64,000 nucleotides of DNA from Synechococcus sp. AG-670-B23 (lineage in GTDB: Bacteria > Cyanobacteriota > Cyanobacteriia > PCC-6307 > Cyanobiaceae). Of the stretch, positions 38,912 through 48,963 are shown piece after piece. Made by a program: the position numbers and the translations under genes. Each line of letters starts with the position of its first letter. The first letter of the stretch is position 1. A model generated the notes under the pieces. That model ran no database searches. It saw only the letters and a list, made by a program, of their open reading frames with translations, and was not told the origin of the DNA. Location: NCBI GenBank assembly GCA_003209165.1, contig QCSL01000003.1, positions 19,032 to 83,031 of the forward strand, read 5' to 3'.

Positions 38912-39472
38912 ATGAGTCGTCTCAGCATCTTTCCAGACGAAACCGCAACCAATACCCCGGACGGGCTTGTGCTCCAGCTGGACAGCCGCGATCCAGCGGT
39001 GATTCAGGCGGAGCTCAGCCGTCGGGGCATCGGATTTGAACATTGGCCAGCGGAGCAGGGCCTGCCAGAGGGTGCCGATCAGGCCAGCATCCTTGAGGCC
39101 TATGCCGGCGCAATTGCTCGGGTTCAATGCGATGGCGGCTACGCCACGGTCGATGCGATTCGGATGACCCCGGATCATCACGATCGTGAGCTCCTGCGCC
39201 GCAAGTTCCTGGAGGAGCACACCCATGCCGAAGACGAAGTTCGCTTCTTTGTGGAAGGGAGCGGCTTGTTTGTGCTGCACATTGGTTCCGAGGTGCTCAG
39301 CGTTCTGTGCGAAAGGGGGGATTTGATGCGGGTCCCTGCGGGGACCCGGCACTGGTTTGATATGGGCCCGCAGCCCCTGTTTTGTGCTGTGCGTTGGTTC
39401 AATAACCCCGAGGGCTGGGTCGCGCGGTACACCGGAAGCAGCATCGCTCAGCGTTTTCCAAGGCTTGACTGA
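38912..39472 (+). CDS. mtnD: Acireductone dioxygenase
   Basis: EEHTHAEDEVRFFVEGSGLFVLHIG...VPAGTRHWFDMG cupin motifs. Confidence 0.92.
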   Translation: MSRLSIFPDETATNTPDGLVLQLDSRDPAVIQAELSRRGIGFEHWPAEQGLPEGADQASILEAYAGAIARVQCDGGYATVDAIRMTPDHHDRELLRRKFLEEHTHAEDEVRFFVEGSGLFVLHIGSEVLSVLCERGDLMRVPAGTRHWFDMGPQPLFCAVRWFNNPEGWVARYTGSSIAQRFPRLD

Positions 39473-39492
39473 GGGGCTCTCAGGGCATCTTG

Positions 39493-39846
39493 ATGCGCTT
39501 CCACCGCTTCTTTGTTGCGCTGCTGCCTGGTCTGTTCCTGGCAGCACCCATCGCTTTTGCTGCCGAGGATGTTCCCTTGGCACCCGAGGCTCAACGGCGG
39601 GTTGCCGTGGTGGTGCTGGCCCGCAGAATTCGCGGATATTCCGCTATGGCCAAGGCCAGCAGCGACTGTCAGGTCGAGAGGGGTCGTCTTTCGCGCGGCT
39701 AGGCCAAGCAATCCCTGGCCATCGCGCTAGAAGAGTTGGGCATCAGTCGGGGCGTGCTGGGGAATCCCCTGGTGGTCGCCGTCAGCCCTCGCCTTCAGCG
39801 CCTGCTGGATGACAGGTGTGTTCTGGATCCCATGAAGGAGGCTTAA
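39493..39846 (+). pseudogene. Secreted small protein interrupted by an in-frame TAG at 39700-39702
   Basis: MRFHRFFVALLPGLFLAAPIAFAAEDVPLAPEAQRR...RLSRG*AKQSLAIALEELGISRGVLGNPLVVAVSPRLQRLLDDRCVLDPMKEA*; frame stays open after the stop. Confidence 0.65.
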
Positions 39847-39973
39847 GCGCTGCAGCTTGCTGAAAACGAACTCTGAGGCTTTTCTCGAGTTGGGTCTCAA
39901 AGGGTCACGGTGAGAGCGCTAGTTTCTATTTTCTCAGTGAATAAAACCGCCCATAGGGTTCCAGCCTTTTGGT

Positions 39974-40520
39974 TTGGCTTATGTGGTAGTTCGGTCTTGT
40001 CTCGCGCTGAAGCTGCTGGCGCTGTTGGCAGTGCCCTGTTCTGCGGCTGAGATGGATCTGGCCTCTGCATCCACCTCTCAATCGACGGATGAGTCGGTCT
40101 TGGTGCTGAACCTCACCACGCGATCACTCCCGCGCACAGGCGATCCCATCTGGAGTCTGCGTCTTGAAACTCCGGGCAAGCCTGTGCAGCACTTCGATGC
40201 CGTTAGTGGTCGGGCCTACCTTCAGAACGCCGGTCGCCATCGTTCCGGCACCCGTGTGCCGCTTCCTGCCGGTCGCTCAGCCTTGGACCTGTGGAGCCCC
40301 TGGGTCCTGCTGATCCGAGTGATCTCGGGCCGATCTGTATCGGGATTTCACCGCAGTTCCCCACTTGTCGAGGCCATTTTGGCATTCATCTCGACCCCAG
40401 TGCTAACCGCAATGCCAAAAGTGACAAGCTGGGCTGTGTTGGCTTGATTCGCTGGGACCATATGCAGGCTCTGGCGGGTCTTGTGCAGCGCCTTAATGTC
40501 CAAAGATTGGTGATGAGGGG
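39974..40520 (+). pseudogene. Exported protein with probable -1 frameshift near 40286
   Basis: Frame A: signal peptide...VPLPAGRSAL; frame B continues GPVEPLGPADPSDLGPICIGISPQFPT...GHFGIHLDPSANRNAKSDKLGCVGLIRWDHMQAL. Restoring one G in ttggacctg joins the two. Confidence 0.65.
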
Positions 40521-40523
40521 GAT

Positions 40524-41042
40524 ATGTTCTCAGATTGGGGCTTCAGTTGGGGCGGCTGGTTGGACAACCGTCGGGGTGAGTGGTGGCTGCTGGTCCAGCT
40601 ACTGCTGATCACGGCCCATCTGCTGCCGGTCTGGCCCGCTCCGGCAAGCTTCGGGGTCTCGATGTGGCCCCAGCCCTTATTTGGGTTGGGCTTGCTGCTG
40701 CTGGCTTTTGGCCTGTTTCGGGCAATCGAGGCATTTCGTTGCCTTGGGGCCAGCCTTTCGCCGCTGCCGGCGCCCAAGCCGTCGAATCAGCTGATCGCCA
40801 CGGGCGCATATGCCATCTGCCGACATCCCTTATACCGGGCTGTTTTGCAGTGTTCTGCAGGAGTGGTACTAACCACAGGCAGCTTGCTGCATCTGTTGCT
40901 GTTGTTCAGCCTTGCTGTGGTGCTGCGGGGCAAAGCCCGCTTAGAGGAGCAGGGTTTAAGGGCGGTGCATCCGGATTACGGCCAATACGCCACTGACACT
41001 CCGGCGATTGTGGGCTGGGTTCCTGGGTTGGATTGGCGCTGA
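40524..41042 (+). CDS. Isoprenylcysteine/phospholipid methyltransferase-like membrane protein
   Basis: LIATGAYAICRHPLYRAVLQCSAG...EEQGLRAVHPDYGQYATDTP. Confidence 0.82.
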   Translation: MFSDWGFSWGGWLDNRRGEWWLLVQLLLITAHLLPVWPAPASFGVSMWPQPLFGLGLLLLAFGLFRAIEAFRCLGASLSPLPAPKPSNQLIATGAYAICRHPLYRAVLQCSAGVVLTTGSLLHLLLLFSLAVVLRGKARLEEQGLRAVHPDYGQYATDTPAIVGWVPGLDWR

Positions 41043-41052
41043 GGGGCAGGGT

Positions 41053-42222
41053 TCAGGCAGCAACCCTGCTTGTCAGCATCAGGTCAGCGTAGAGCTGTTC
41101 TAAGGCATCGATGTTGCTTGAAATCGTGTAGCGCTCCAAGGCACGGATGCGGGCTGCGCGGCCTAATTCCTTCGTCAGCACAGGCTGGTCTCTGAGCACC
41201 GGCAGCAGCGTTCGCAACTGGGTGGTGACGCCCTGGGTGCTCAGCACGATCCCCGCCCCCTGCTCCAGCACTTCGCCATCTGCACCGGCATCTGTGGCCA
41301 CGCATGCTGTTCCGGTGGCCATCGCCTCCAGTAAGGCCAGCGAGAGGCCCTCCACGAGGCTCGGCAGGATGAACACTTCAGCGCACTGAAGCAGGGCAAC
41401 CCGGGTGTCCAAGTCCGGCTCATGGCCCCACCAGAGGATCCGATCGTCGTTGAACTGGTTCATCAGGCTGTTGCGCAGCGGGCCGTCGCCGACGATCACC
41501 AACCGACAGCCCTCCGGTGAGACAAGGCGCCAGGCCCTCAGAAGGGCCTCGACGTTCTTTTCCGTCGCCAGGCGCCCCATGTAGAGGACGATCCGTTCCC
41601 GGCCCAGTCGTTGGCGCACCTGTTGATGCATTAGCGAAAGGGTGCCGGGAGGTGTGGGGCACCAGCGGTCGGTATCCACACCATTGGGAATCACCGTCAG
41701 ACGGTCGTCAGGAACGCCGAGGCGCTCGAGAAAATCCGCCTGGAGCTGTGAAAACACGATCACACGGTCGTAGCGGGCCAGGGCTGGTGCATACAGCTGG
41801 TATGTGAGCTGCTGGGTTCCTGCCGTGAGGTTGCGTAGCCCTGCATCGAAGGGGGGGTGAAAGGTGGCCACCAGGGGGACGCCTAGCTGCTGACAGAGTT
41901 CCGGCAGGCGGAAGTCCAGGGGGGAAAGGGTGAGGCTGGCGTGCACCAGGTCTGGCTGCAGCCGCTCGAGGGATTCCCTCAACTCCCGTTGCGCCCCAGG
42001 GGAGGGGATTGTGTAAACCTGCGATTTGACCAGATAGGGCAGGCTGACATCGGGATCGTTTGCCAGTAGTGAGGTGTTGTCGCGCTCGGGGCTGCGCGGG
42101 TTATCGAAATGGATGAAGTGCACCTGGTGCCCGCGTTTGCGCAGCGCTTCTGTGGTGCTGATCCCGTAGGACACATTCCCGCAGAAGGGGGACTTCTTGC
42201 CGAGCCACGCAATCTGCGCCAA
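41053..42222 (-). CDS. Glycosyltransferase family 4
   Basis: VIPNGVDTDRW...LYMGRLATEKNVEALLRAW...EVFILPSLVEGLSLALLEAMATGT. Confidence 0.92.
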   Translation of the reverse strand: MAQIAWLGKKSPFCGNVSYGISTTEALRKRGHQVHFIHFDNPRSPERDNTSLLANDPDVSLPYLVKSQVYTIPSPGAQRELRESLERLQPDLVHASLTLSPLDFRLPELCQQLGVPLVATFHPPFDAGLRNLTAGTQQLTYQLYAPALARYDRVIVFSQLQADFLERLGVPDDRLTVIPNGVDTDRWCPTPPGTLSLMHQQVRQRLGRERIVLYMGRLATEKNVEALLRAWRLVSPEGCRLVIVGDGPLRNSLMNQFNDDRILWWGHEPDLDTRVALLQCAEVFILPSLVEGLSLALLEAMATGTACVATDAGADGEVLEQGAGIVLSTQGVTTQLRTLLPVLRDQPVLTKELGRAARIRALERYTISSNIDALEQLYADLMLTSRVAA

Positions 42223-42254
42223 GGGTGTTGGGCCTCCTCAGGCGAACCGGCAAA

Positions 42255-43634
42255 TTAGCAGCGTTGCCACGGCCGTTCGATCAACGCCGCCCCCAACGCC
42301 AATCCAGCCAGCAGCAAAAGCACAGGTTGAAGGCCGATGCTGCTCACCAAGGTGCCCGCCAGTACTAGCGGCAGACTCAGGGCGATGTTGATCAGGTTGT
42401 TCTGGAGTCCGAACACCTTGCCGCGCTCGGTTTCGGGTGTTTCCTCTTGAATCGTGGTCTGCGCTGGAATCGCCACCAGAGCTGCCCCGATGCCGAGGAT
42501 CCCGCAGAGGCTCAGGGTGAAGACAAGGGATCCCCTCAGTTGGCTGAGGAGTACTAAGGTCCAGGTAATGGTGCCTAGGCCTGTCGCCGTGAGTCTGCGG
42601 CGGCTGAACCGATGGCCCAGCTGGGCCATCACCACAGCTCCTGTCGCCATGCCCATACCGCTCATGGCCAGCAGGGCGCCAAATCCTGAGGGCCCTAGGT
42701 TGTCGATGAGTGCAGCCAGCTGGAGCGCCAACACGTAGAGCGCCGCCAACAGGCTGTAGAGCAGCACCAGATGAATCATGGCGCCCCGGACCGATGGGAC
42801 CCGGCGCAGCACCTGCAGTCCTTCACCGATCTCCGTCCACACCGAGGTGTTGGAGGCGGGCTTGGGGGCTTCCTGGAGCTTCAGGCGCGACAGGCTGAGG
42901 GCCGCGAGGCCGTAACAGAGCGGAAGCAGCACAAATTCGCCGCCATCGATGCCGAGGGTCGCCAGGCTGCTGTGCAGGCCGCGAAGAATCGGTTCCCCCA
43001 GCGCGAAGCCAAGGATCGTGGCTCCCATGCTGGTGGCCTGATAGAGGGAATTGGCTGCCAGGAGGTGTTCACCCGGCACCACCACAGGAATGGTGGCCTG
43101 TTCCGATGGGGCGAAAAACTGGGTCAGGATCGACTCCATGAAGGTCATTCCAACCAGGCCCCAATAGCCCCAGGGGAGACCTAGCCAGATGGGCCCTGGC
43201 AGCAGACAAAGCGGCGCAAATACCACCAGTAGGGCACGGATGGCATTGCTGGCGACCATAACCCGACGCTTGGGCCAGCGGTCAGCCCAAACCCCAGCGA
43301 CAGTTCCCAGCAGCATGGCCGGGATGGTGTTGGCCACAAAGATCCCTGTGGCCAGCAGGGTAATTACTTGTGTGCGTGTGCTGATGTCCAGGCCGTAATC
43401 CGACGCCATCTCCGCAAGTACGCCACTCCCTTGACCCTTCAGCAGCAAGTTCTGATCGATCAGGAAGACCATCAGCACGATGTAGAACTTGTCCGCCAGC
43501 TGGGAGAAGATCTGGCCCAGCCATAGCTTGCGGAAATCGTCTAGTCGCAGCACGGCTTCTAGGCCGCGCTTCCCATCGGGATTACTGCCGGTGGGCAGTG
43601 CGGGTTCAGGGGTGGTGAGGCTGGGTCCGCTCAA
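42255..43634 (-). CDS. MFS transporter
   Basis: 12-TM-like ORF; LGTVAGVWADRWPKRRVMVASN motif. Confidence 0.88.
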   Translation of the reverse strand: MSGPSLTTPEPALPTGSNPDGKRGLEAVLRLDDFRKLWLGQIFSQLADKFYIVLMVFLIDQNLLLKGQGSGVLAEMASDYGLDISTRTQVITLLATGIFVANTIPAMLLGTVAGVWADRWPKRRVMVASNAIRALLVVFAPLCLLPGPIWLGLPWGYWGLVGMTFMESILTQFFAPSEQATIPVVVPGEHLLAANSLYQATSMGATILGFALGEPILRGLHSSLATLGIDGGEFVLLPLCYGLAALSLSRLKLQEAPKPASNTSVWTEIGEGLQVLRRVPSVRGAMIHLVLLYSLLAALYVLALQLAALIDNLGPSGFGALLAMSGMGMATGAVVMAQLGHRFSRRRLTATGLGTITWTLVLLSQLRGSLVFTLSLCGILGIGAALVAIPAQTTIQEETPETERGKVFGLQNNLINIALSLPLVLAGTLVSSIGLQPVLLLLAGLALGAALIERPWQRC

Positions 43635-43662
43635 GGGGAAGTTGCATCGCGGCCATGATGGC

Positions 43663-44436
43663 TTACGCCCCTGCCAGCAGCGTCTCTCGCAGCATGGCCA
43701 GGGCTTTGCTGGGTCGGTTCAGATGCGTTCGGCTCCAGATCTCGATGACCCGGAGCAGCCGGCGCCATACGGTGGGGGGACCCATCAGCTCACCGTCCTG
43801 GCGACGAGGCAGTTCGGCACGGGTCAGCCGTTGGAGCAGGGCCAGTTCGGATGCATTCAGCTGGATTGCTGCCCCAGGTTGCTCGTCGATTGCGAAGCCG
43901 TCCTGTGGCAGCAGGCTGCAGCGCCAGTCCCATTGACCCAGCGGCGGGTCCAGGGCATCGCCGCTCAGGCAGCAGGTCTGCAACGGCAGTCCATAACCGC
44001 CCAGGGTGAGCAGATGGATGCAGGCTTGGACTGTTCCGGCCAGCACCAGTTCCGGATGAGCTCGGTGTGCCTCCAGACGTTCGAGGTGCAGTTGCATGGT
44101 GGCCAGCAATCCCTCTACGGGGTCTTGGGCCGCCAGTTGAAGGCATAGGTCACAGAGAGCCTGCGCCGCAGCCAGGGTTTCCAGCTGCTCTCCGAGCCCG
44201 GAGAAACTACGCAGCACCCGCAGTTGTCGCACCCTGGCCAGACGACTGCGTCCTCCCACCTGCAGTTCCAACAGGGTGAGGGGGGCCGCGGCGGCCAGGC
44301 TGCTCTTGGGTCTGCGCGCTCCAGGAACGGCGAAGCGACTGACGCCTTCTGCATCACTGAGCAGGCTCAGTAGTCGGTCGTGCTCGCCGAGGGGCCCCAC
44401 CTTGAGGGCGAGTCCGGTGAGGCGTCGTTCTGCCAT
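43663..44436 (-). CDS. recO: DNA repair protein RecO
   Basis: LTGLALKVGPLGEHDRLLSLLSDAEGVSRFAVPGARRPKSSLAA. Confidence 0.9.
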   Translation of the reverse strand: MAERRLTGLALKVGPLGEHDRLLSLLSDAEGVSRFAVPGARRPKSSLAAAAPLTLLELQVGGRSRLARVRQLRVLRSFSGLGEQLETLAAAQALCDLCLQLAAQDPVEGLLATMQLHLERLEAHRAHPELVLAGTVQACIHLLTLGGYGLPLQTCCLSGDALDPPLGQWDWRCSLLPQDGFAIDEQPGAAIQLNASELALLQRLTRAELPRRQDGELMGPPTVWRRLLRVIEIWSRTHLNRPSKALAMLRETLLAGA

Positions 44437-45117
44437 CTAGGACGAGGGGCGACGCTGGGCCTGCAGCAGAGCCGGGGCGCTACTGGTGCCCAGTAGATCC
44501 GCCCCCGCCAACAGCAGCTCCCCTGCATGGCTGAGGCTATGGATGCCACCGGCCGCCTTGATTGCGCAGCGTTTGCGGATCAACTGTTTCAACTCACGGA
44601 TCTGATCGGTATGACAAGCCGGGCCAAAGCCGTTGCCGGTCTGCAATCCTGCAGCGCCAGCATCAATGGCGGCCTCCACGGCCAGCTCCAGTTGCTCGGT
44701 CTCCAGACGTGCCATGTCCAGGATGGCTCGCACGGGAAGCCCCAGGTCGCAGAGGGAGGAGAGTTCCTCTGCAAACGCGCCTGAATCGCCATTCGCCAAG
44801 GCATTGAAATCGGGAACAACATCGAGCTCCTGGGCTCCATGGCCGGCACACCACTCCGCTTCCGCCAGCTTGAGCTCTGCGGGAATCGCACCGAAGGGAA
44901 AGCCGATGGCCGCTAGCAGGCGGGGACCTGCGTCGGTCCCCCCGATGCGTTCCCGCAGAAGCGGCAACTGCCGCGGTGTGGTGCAAATGGCCCGCACGCC
45001 CTCCTGAATTCCGGAGTCGCAGAGGGCCTGAAGCTGGTCTTGGGTCATCAAGGGGTCGAGGATCGCCTGATCAAGCCGTGGCGGTAGGTCGGGAAACTCT
45101 TGGGCTGGATCAGCCAT
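44437..45117 (-). CDS. deoC: Deoxyribose-phosphate aldolase
   Basis: DQAILDPLMT...IGFPFGAIPAELKLAEAEWCAGHGAQELDVV...AGLQTGNGFGP...IKAAGGI. Confidence 0.9.
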   Translation of the reverse strand: MADPAQEFPDLPPRLDQAILDPLMTQDQLQALCDSGIQEGVRAICTTPRQLPLLRERIGGTDAGPRLLAAIGFPFGAIPAELKLAEAEWCAGHGAQELDVVPDFNALANGDSGAFAEELSSLCDLGLPVRAILDMARLETEQLELAVEAAIDAGAAGLQTGNGFGPACHTDQIRELKQLIRKRCAIKAAGGIHSLSHAGELLLAGADLLGTSSAPALLQAQRRPSS

Positions 45118-45131
45118 GGCAGGCCAGGGGG

Positions 45132-45719
45132 TCAGTCACGAGCCTGAATCACGCCATACCCTCCGTGGTTGCGTCGGTAGATCACCTGCAGTTGATCGCT
45201 TTCCTTCTCCCGAAATAGGTAAAAGTCGTGGTCGATCAGATCCAATTGTCGGAGAGCCTCATCCAAGCCCATGGGGGGCATGGCGAAGTATTTGCGTCGC
45301 ACACCTGGGTTCGGCAGTTCCGCTTCACGCCCCTGCAGCAGGGACTCCTCAACGGGGGATTCATTGTTGAGCACATCCGTGCTGGGGGTGTGGCTGGCGC
45401 TGTGGCCGTGGCTGTGGTGGTGATCGCTGTGGCGTTCCTTCCAGCGGCGCAGTTGGCGGGCCAGTTTTCCTGCGGCCAGATCGATGCTGGCGTAAAGGTT
45501 TTCACTGCATTCTTGGGCCCGGATCACCGTGCCTTTGGCAAAGACCGTCACTTCGGCGGTCTGCTGCGGCACACGGGGATTGCGGGCCACCGAGAGATGG
45601 ACGTCCGCTTCGCGAACAGCATCACTGAAGTGCGCTGTGACCCGCTCCAATTTGGTTTGGGTGTAATCCCGCAAAGCCGGCGTGATCTCTAGGTTGCGAC
45701 CATGGATCAGCAACTTCAT
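45132..45719 (-). CDS. hpf: Ribosome hibernation promoting factor, long form (LrtA-like)
   Basis: [32 protein letters not shown]-terminal [42 protein letters not shown]. Confidence 0.94.
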   Translation of the reverse strand: MKLLIHGRNLEITPALRDYTQTKLERVTAHFSDAVREADVHLSVARNPRVPQQTAEVTVFAKGTVIRAQECSENLYASIDLAAGKLARQLRRWKERHSDHHHSHGHSASHTPSTDVLNNESPVEESLLQGREAELPNPGVRRKYFAMPPMGLDEALRQLDLIDHDFYLFREKESDQLQVIYRRNHGGYGVIQARD

Positions 45720-45730
45720 GCCTCGCTCCT

Positions 45731-46429
45731 GTGCCGGTTGTTATCGGCAAGCTAGATACGCCGCACGATTCGGCCCACCCCCAGCGTGCATTTCTTTTCG
45801 AGCCGTGTGATCCGGTTCGATTCGATTCTGCCTGGTCAGCGCAACAGCGCTGGCAGAGCAAACTGCTGGCTGATCCGTCGGCTCCGGAGGCGGTCTGGAT
45901 CCTTCAGCACCAGACCTGCTACACCCTCGGCCGCGGTGCGAGCGAGGAGCACCTGCATTTCGACCCCGCCGATCCACCTGCACCCCTGCACCGGATTGAT
46001 CGCGGCGGGGACGTGACCCATCACCTGCCAGGCCAACTTGTGGCCTACCCCGTGTTGGACCTTCGGCGGCGCACTCCTGATTTGCACTGGTATCTGCGCC
46101 AGTTGGAACAAGTTGTGCTCGATGTTCTGTCCGAGTTGGGTTTGGAGGGTCAGCGTCTGCCGGGATTGACCGGCCTCTGGTTGGACAACCGCAAGGTCGC
46201 CGCCATTGGTGTGGGCTGCCGCCGCTGGATCACTCAGCACGGTCTGGCTCTGAACGTTGACTGCTCGATGCAGGGGTTTGAGCAGGTCACCCCTTGTGGT
46301 CTTGCTGGTCGTTCGGTTGGGCGGCTGGCGGACTGGTTGCCAGGGTTGACGGCCGCAGAAGTGCAGCCGCTGCTGCGGCAGGCCCTGGCCCATCGTTTTG
46401 GTCTGGTGTGGGAGGACAAAGCGAGATAG
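45731..46429 (+). CDS. lipB: Octanoyltransferase LipB
   Basis: [18 protein letters not shown]...[22 protein letters not shown]...[22 protein letters not shown]. Confidence 0.95.
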   Translation: MPVVIGKLDTPHDSAHPQRAFLFEPCDPVRFDSAWSAQQRWQSKLLADPSAPEAVWILQHQTCYTLGRGASEEHLHFDPADPPAPLHRIDRGGDVTHHLPGQLVAYPVLDLRRRTPDLHWYLRQLEQVVLDVLSELGLEGQRLPGLTGLWLDNRKVAAIGVGCRRWITQHGLALNVDCSMQGFEQVTPCGLAGRSVGRLADWLPGLTAAEVQPLLRQALAHRFGLVWEDKAR

Positions 46430-46457
46430 ACCTGAGCTGTTTGAACACCTGCCTCGG

Positions 46458-48371
46458 ATGACGGCCAGCTGGAGCCCGACAGCCCGCGAAAACGACGCTC
46501 TTCAGCGTCATGCCTATGTTCAGAATTTGCTGAGGGTTGATGCGGTGTGGCCTTGGCTAGCCGACCGCCACGGGGCGATTGCCGCGCTGGATGCGCCCCA
46601 TGCGGCTCATCCCGAACGCTTCAATTTCGGTGAACTGGCTGAGCGCATCGCCACCGCTGCAGCTGCCTTTCGGCGCAATGGCGTGAACGAAGGCGATGTG
46701 GTGGCTCTTTTTGCCGAGAACAGCCCCCGCTGGCTTGTGGCAGATCAGGGTCTGATGCGTGCCGGTGCCGCAGATGCAGTGCGCGGCGCTTCAGCTCCTG
46801 TGGAGGAGCTCCGCTACATCCTCATGGATTGCCGGGCAACGGCCCTGGTGGTGCAGAACGCTGAGGTGTGGCGGCGTGTAGCCCTTGCCCCAGACCAAAG
46901 GGCGAAGCTGCGCTTTGTGCTTCAGCTGGAGGGTGAGCCTGCCGAGGGCGCCATCGGTTGGGAGACATTTCTGGCGTCAGGGGCAGGCCTCGATCCCGTC
47001 CGCCCCGCCAGGGGGCGAGACGCCGTGGCCACCGTTTTGTACACCTCGGGCACGACTGGGCAGCCCAAAGGGGTCCCGTTGACCCACGCCAACCTGCTGC
47101 ATCAGATGAGCTCGCTGGCCTGTGTTGCTTATCCCGAGCCCGGTGCTCCGGTGCTGAGTGTGCTGCCCATCTGGCATGCCTACGAGCGCAGTGCCAGCTA
47201 CTACTTTTTGTCTTGTGGCTGCACTCAGACCTACACAACCATTAAGCAACTGAAGAAGGATCTGCCGCTGGTCAAGCCGATTGCCATGGCCACCGTGCCG
47301 CGGCTGTGGGAGGCGGTTCAGGCAGGATTTGAGGATGTGCTCAAAACCTTCCCCCCGTCCAGGCAGCGCCTTCTGCGGGCGGCTTTGGCCAACAGTGCTG
47401 CCCAACGCAAAGACGTGCGAAAGGCGCGCAACCTTCTGCTGGATCCGGTGTCAGCCCCCGGCCGGCTGCGTGCCTTCGGCTCTGCTGCGCTGCGCTGGCC
47501 CCTGCATGCCCTGGCGTCGACCTTGATTTGGCCAAAGCTGCGGCGCCAGCTCAGCGGTGGTCAGCTCGCATATCCCATCAGCGGTGGAGGTGCCATCGCG
47601 CCTCACATCGATGCCTTCTTTGAAGCCGTGGGGATTGAATTGCTGGTGGGCTACGGCCTCACGGAAACCAGCCCTGTGGTGAGCTGCCGGAGGCCCTGGC
47701 GCAACATTCGCGGCAGTTCCGGGCTGCCCATGCCCCAGACCGAATTCCGGATCGTCGATTCCGACAACGGCCAGCCCTTGGGCTTCCGGCAACGGGGGCG
47801 GGTGATGGTGCGGGGCCCCCAGGTGATGGCGGGGTACCTCGGCAAACCCGAGGCCAGCGCCACGGTTCTCGATGCCGCGGGGTGGTTTGACACCGGCGAT
47901 CTCGGCATGCTCCTGCCGGATGGCTCCGTGGCCCTCACCGGCCGGGCCAAAGACACGATTGTGTTGAGCAGTGGTGAGAACATCGAGCCCGGCCCCCTGG
48001 AAGAAGCCCTTGTGGCTAGCCCATTGATCGAGCAGGTGATGCTGGTGGGTCAGGACGAACGCCAGCTCGGTGGCTTGATCGTGCCTCGTGCGGAGGCGAT
48101 CGTGGCCTGGGCGGCTGAAGCCTCCTTGAGCGTGGCTCAAGATCTGGGCGGTCAACCTGGAGAGCCGGCCTTACTCCTCTTGCTGATGCGCGAATGCAAC
48201 CGATTGCTCAAGCAGAGGCCTGGTTCCCGTGGTGATGAGCGGCTGGCCGGAGTGGTGCTGGTGGATCCCTTCAGTATTGAGAACGGACTCCTGACCCAGA
48301 CCCTGAAGCAGCGCCGCGATCGCATTACCAGCCGCGATCAGCACTTGATCGATGCCCTTTACGGGCGTTGA
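46458..48371 (+). CDS. Long-chain acyl-CoA/acyl-ACP synthetase (AMP-binding)
   Basis: LYTSGTTGQPKGVPLTHANLLHQ...GYGLTETSPVVSCR...TGRAKDTIVLSSGENIEP. Confidence 0.92.
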   Translation: MTASWSPTARENDALQRHAYVQNLLRVDAVWPWLADRHGAIAALDAPHAAHPERFNFGELAERIATAAAAFRRNGVNEGDVVALFAENSPRWLVADQGLMRAGAADAVRGASAPVEELRYILMDCRATALVVQNAEVWRRVALAPDQRAKLRFVLQLEGEPAEGAIGWETFLASGAGLDPVRPARGRDAVATVLYTSGTTGQPKGVPLTHANLLHQMSSLACVAYPEPGAPVLSVLPIWHAYERSASYYFLSCGCTQTYTTIKQLKKDLPLVKPIAMATVPRLWEAVQAGFEDVLKTFPPSRQRLLRAALANSAAQRKDVRKARNLLLDPVSAPGRLRAFGSAALRWPLHALASTLIWPKLRRQLSGGQLAYPISGGGAIAPHIDAFFEAVGIELLVGYGLTETSPVVSCRRPWRNIRGSSGLPMPQTEFRIVDSDNGQPLGFRQRGRVMVRGPQVMAGYLGKPEASATVLDAAGWFDTGDLGMLLPDGSVALTGRAKDTIVLSSGENIEPGPLEEALVASPLIEQVMLVGQDERQLGGLIVPRAEAIVAWAAEASLSVAQDLGGQPGEPALLLLLMRECNRLLKQRPGSRGDERLAGVVLVDPFSIENGLLTQTLKQRRDRITSRDQHLIDALYGR

Positions 48372-48463
48372 ACTCGGCTGAAGAGGCTTGGGGGGCGGTC
48401 GGTTTACCGGTGATTGACCCCATGCGGAAGGGCTGACACGCTTTGGCCGTCTCTCAAGAATCC

Positions 48464-48907
48464 ATGTCTGACGGCACCTCCTTGACGATCAAGCGTCCGA
48501 TCACCGTCCGCGCCGTGGTGACGCCCACCTGGAAAGAGGAGGCAGAGCGAGAGCTCAGCAATGGCATCGCCACTGCTGACCAACAGCTGGCCCAGCTGGA
48601 GCAGGAATGTCAGGACGTGGTGGATCAGGTGCGTCGTCAGAGTGCCAATCCCCTCGATCCCCGGGTGCAGGATCAGGTGGCGCAGATCCAACAGCAAGTG
48701 GCGGCCAAACGTGCCGAGCTGGAGGAGCAGAAGCGCAATCTGCTTCAGCAGCAGGCCCAGGTGCGTGACCTGGAGATGGATCAGATCGTTGAGCAGGGAC
48801 AACTGGAGAGCACTTGTGAGCTGAAGGTCGGCGACAACCTGGTGCAGAAGATGCAAGTGGCCATCGTTGTGAAGGACGGCGTTGTTCAGTCGATTGAGGA
48901 AGCCTGA
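48464..48907 (+). CDS. YlqD family protein
   Basis: SLTIKRPITVRAVVTPTWKEEAERELSNGIATADQQLAQLEQE...VGDNLVQKMQVAIVVKDGVVQSI. Confidence 0.78.
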   Translation: MSDGTSLTIKRPITVRAVVTPTWKEEAERELSNGIATADQQLAQLEQECQDVVDQVRRQSANPLDPRVQDQVAQIQQQVAAKRAELEEQKRNLLQQQAQVRDLEMDQIVEQGQLESTCELKVGDNLVQKMQVAIVVKDGVVQSIEEA

Positions 48908-48963
48908 TCGGCTTGCTTCTGCTGACTCGTAAACTCCCCTGATCTGCCCTCCCGGAGACGGTT

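Noticed and set aside
39974-40447. Treating the 157-aa ORF as an intact gene
   Set aside because: The plausible protein sequence switches frame at about 40286, and the rest of frame A reads as out-of-frame sequence.
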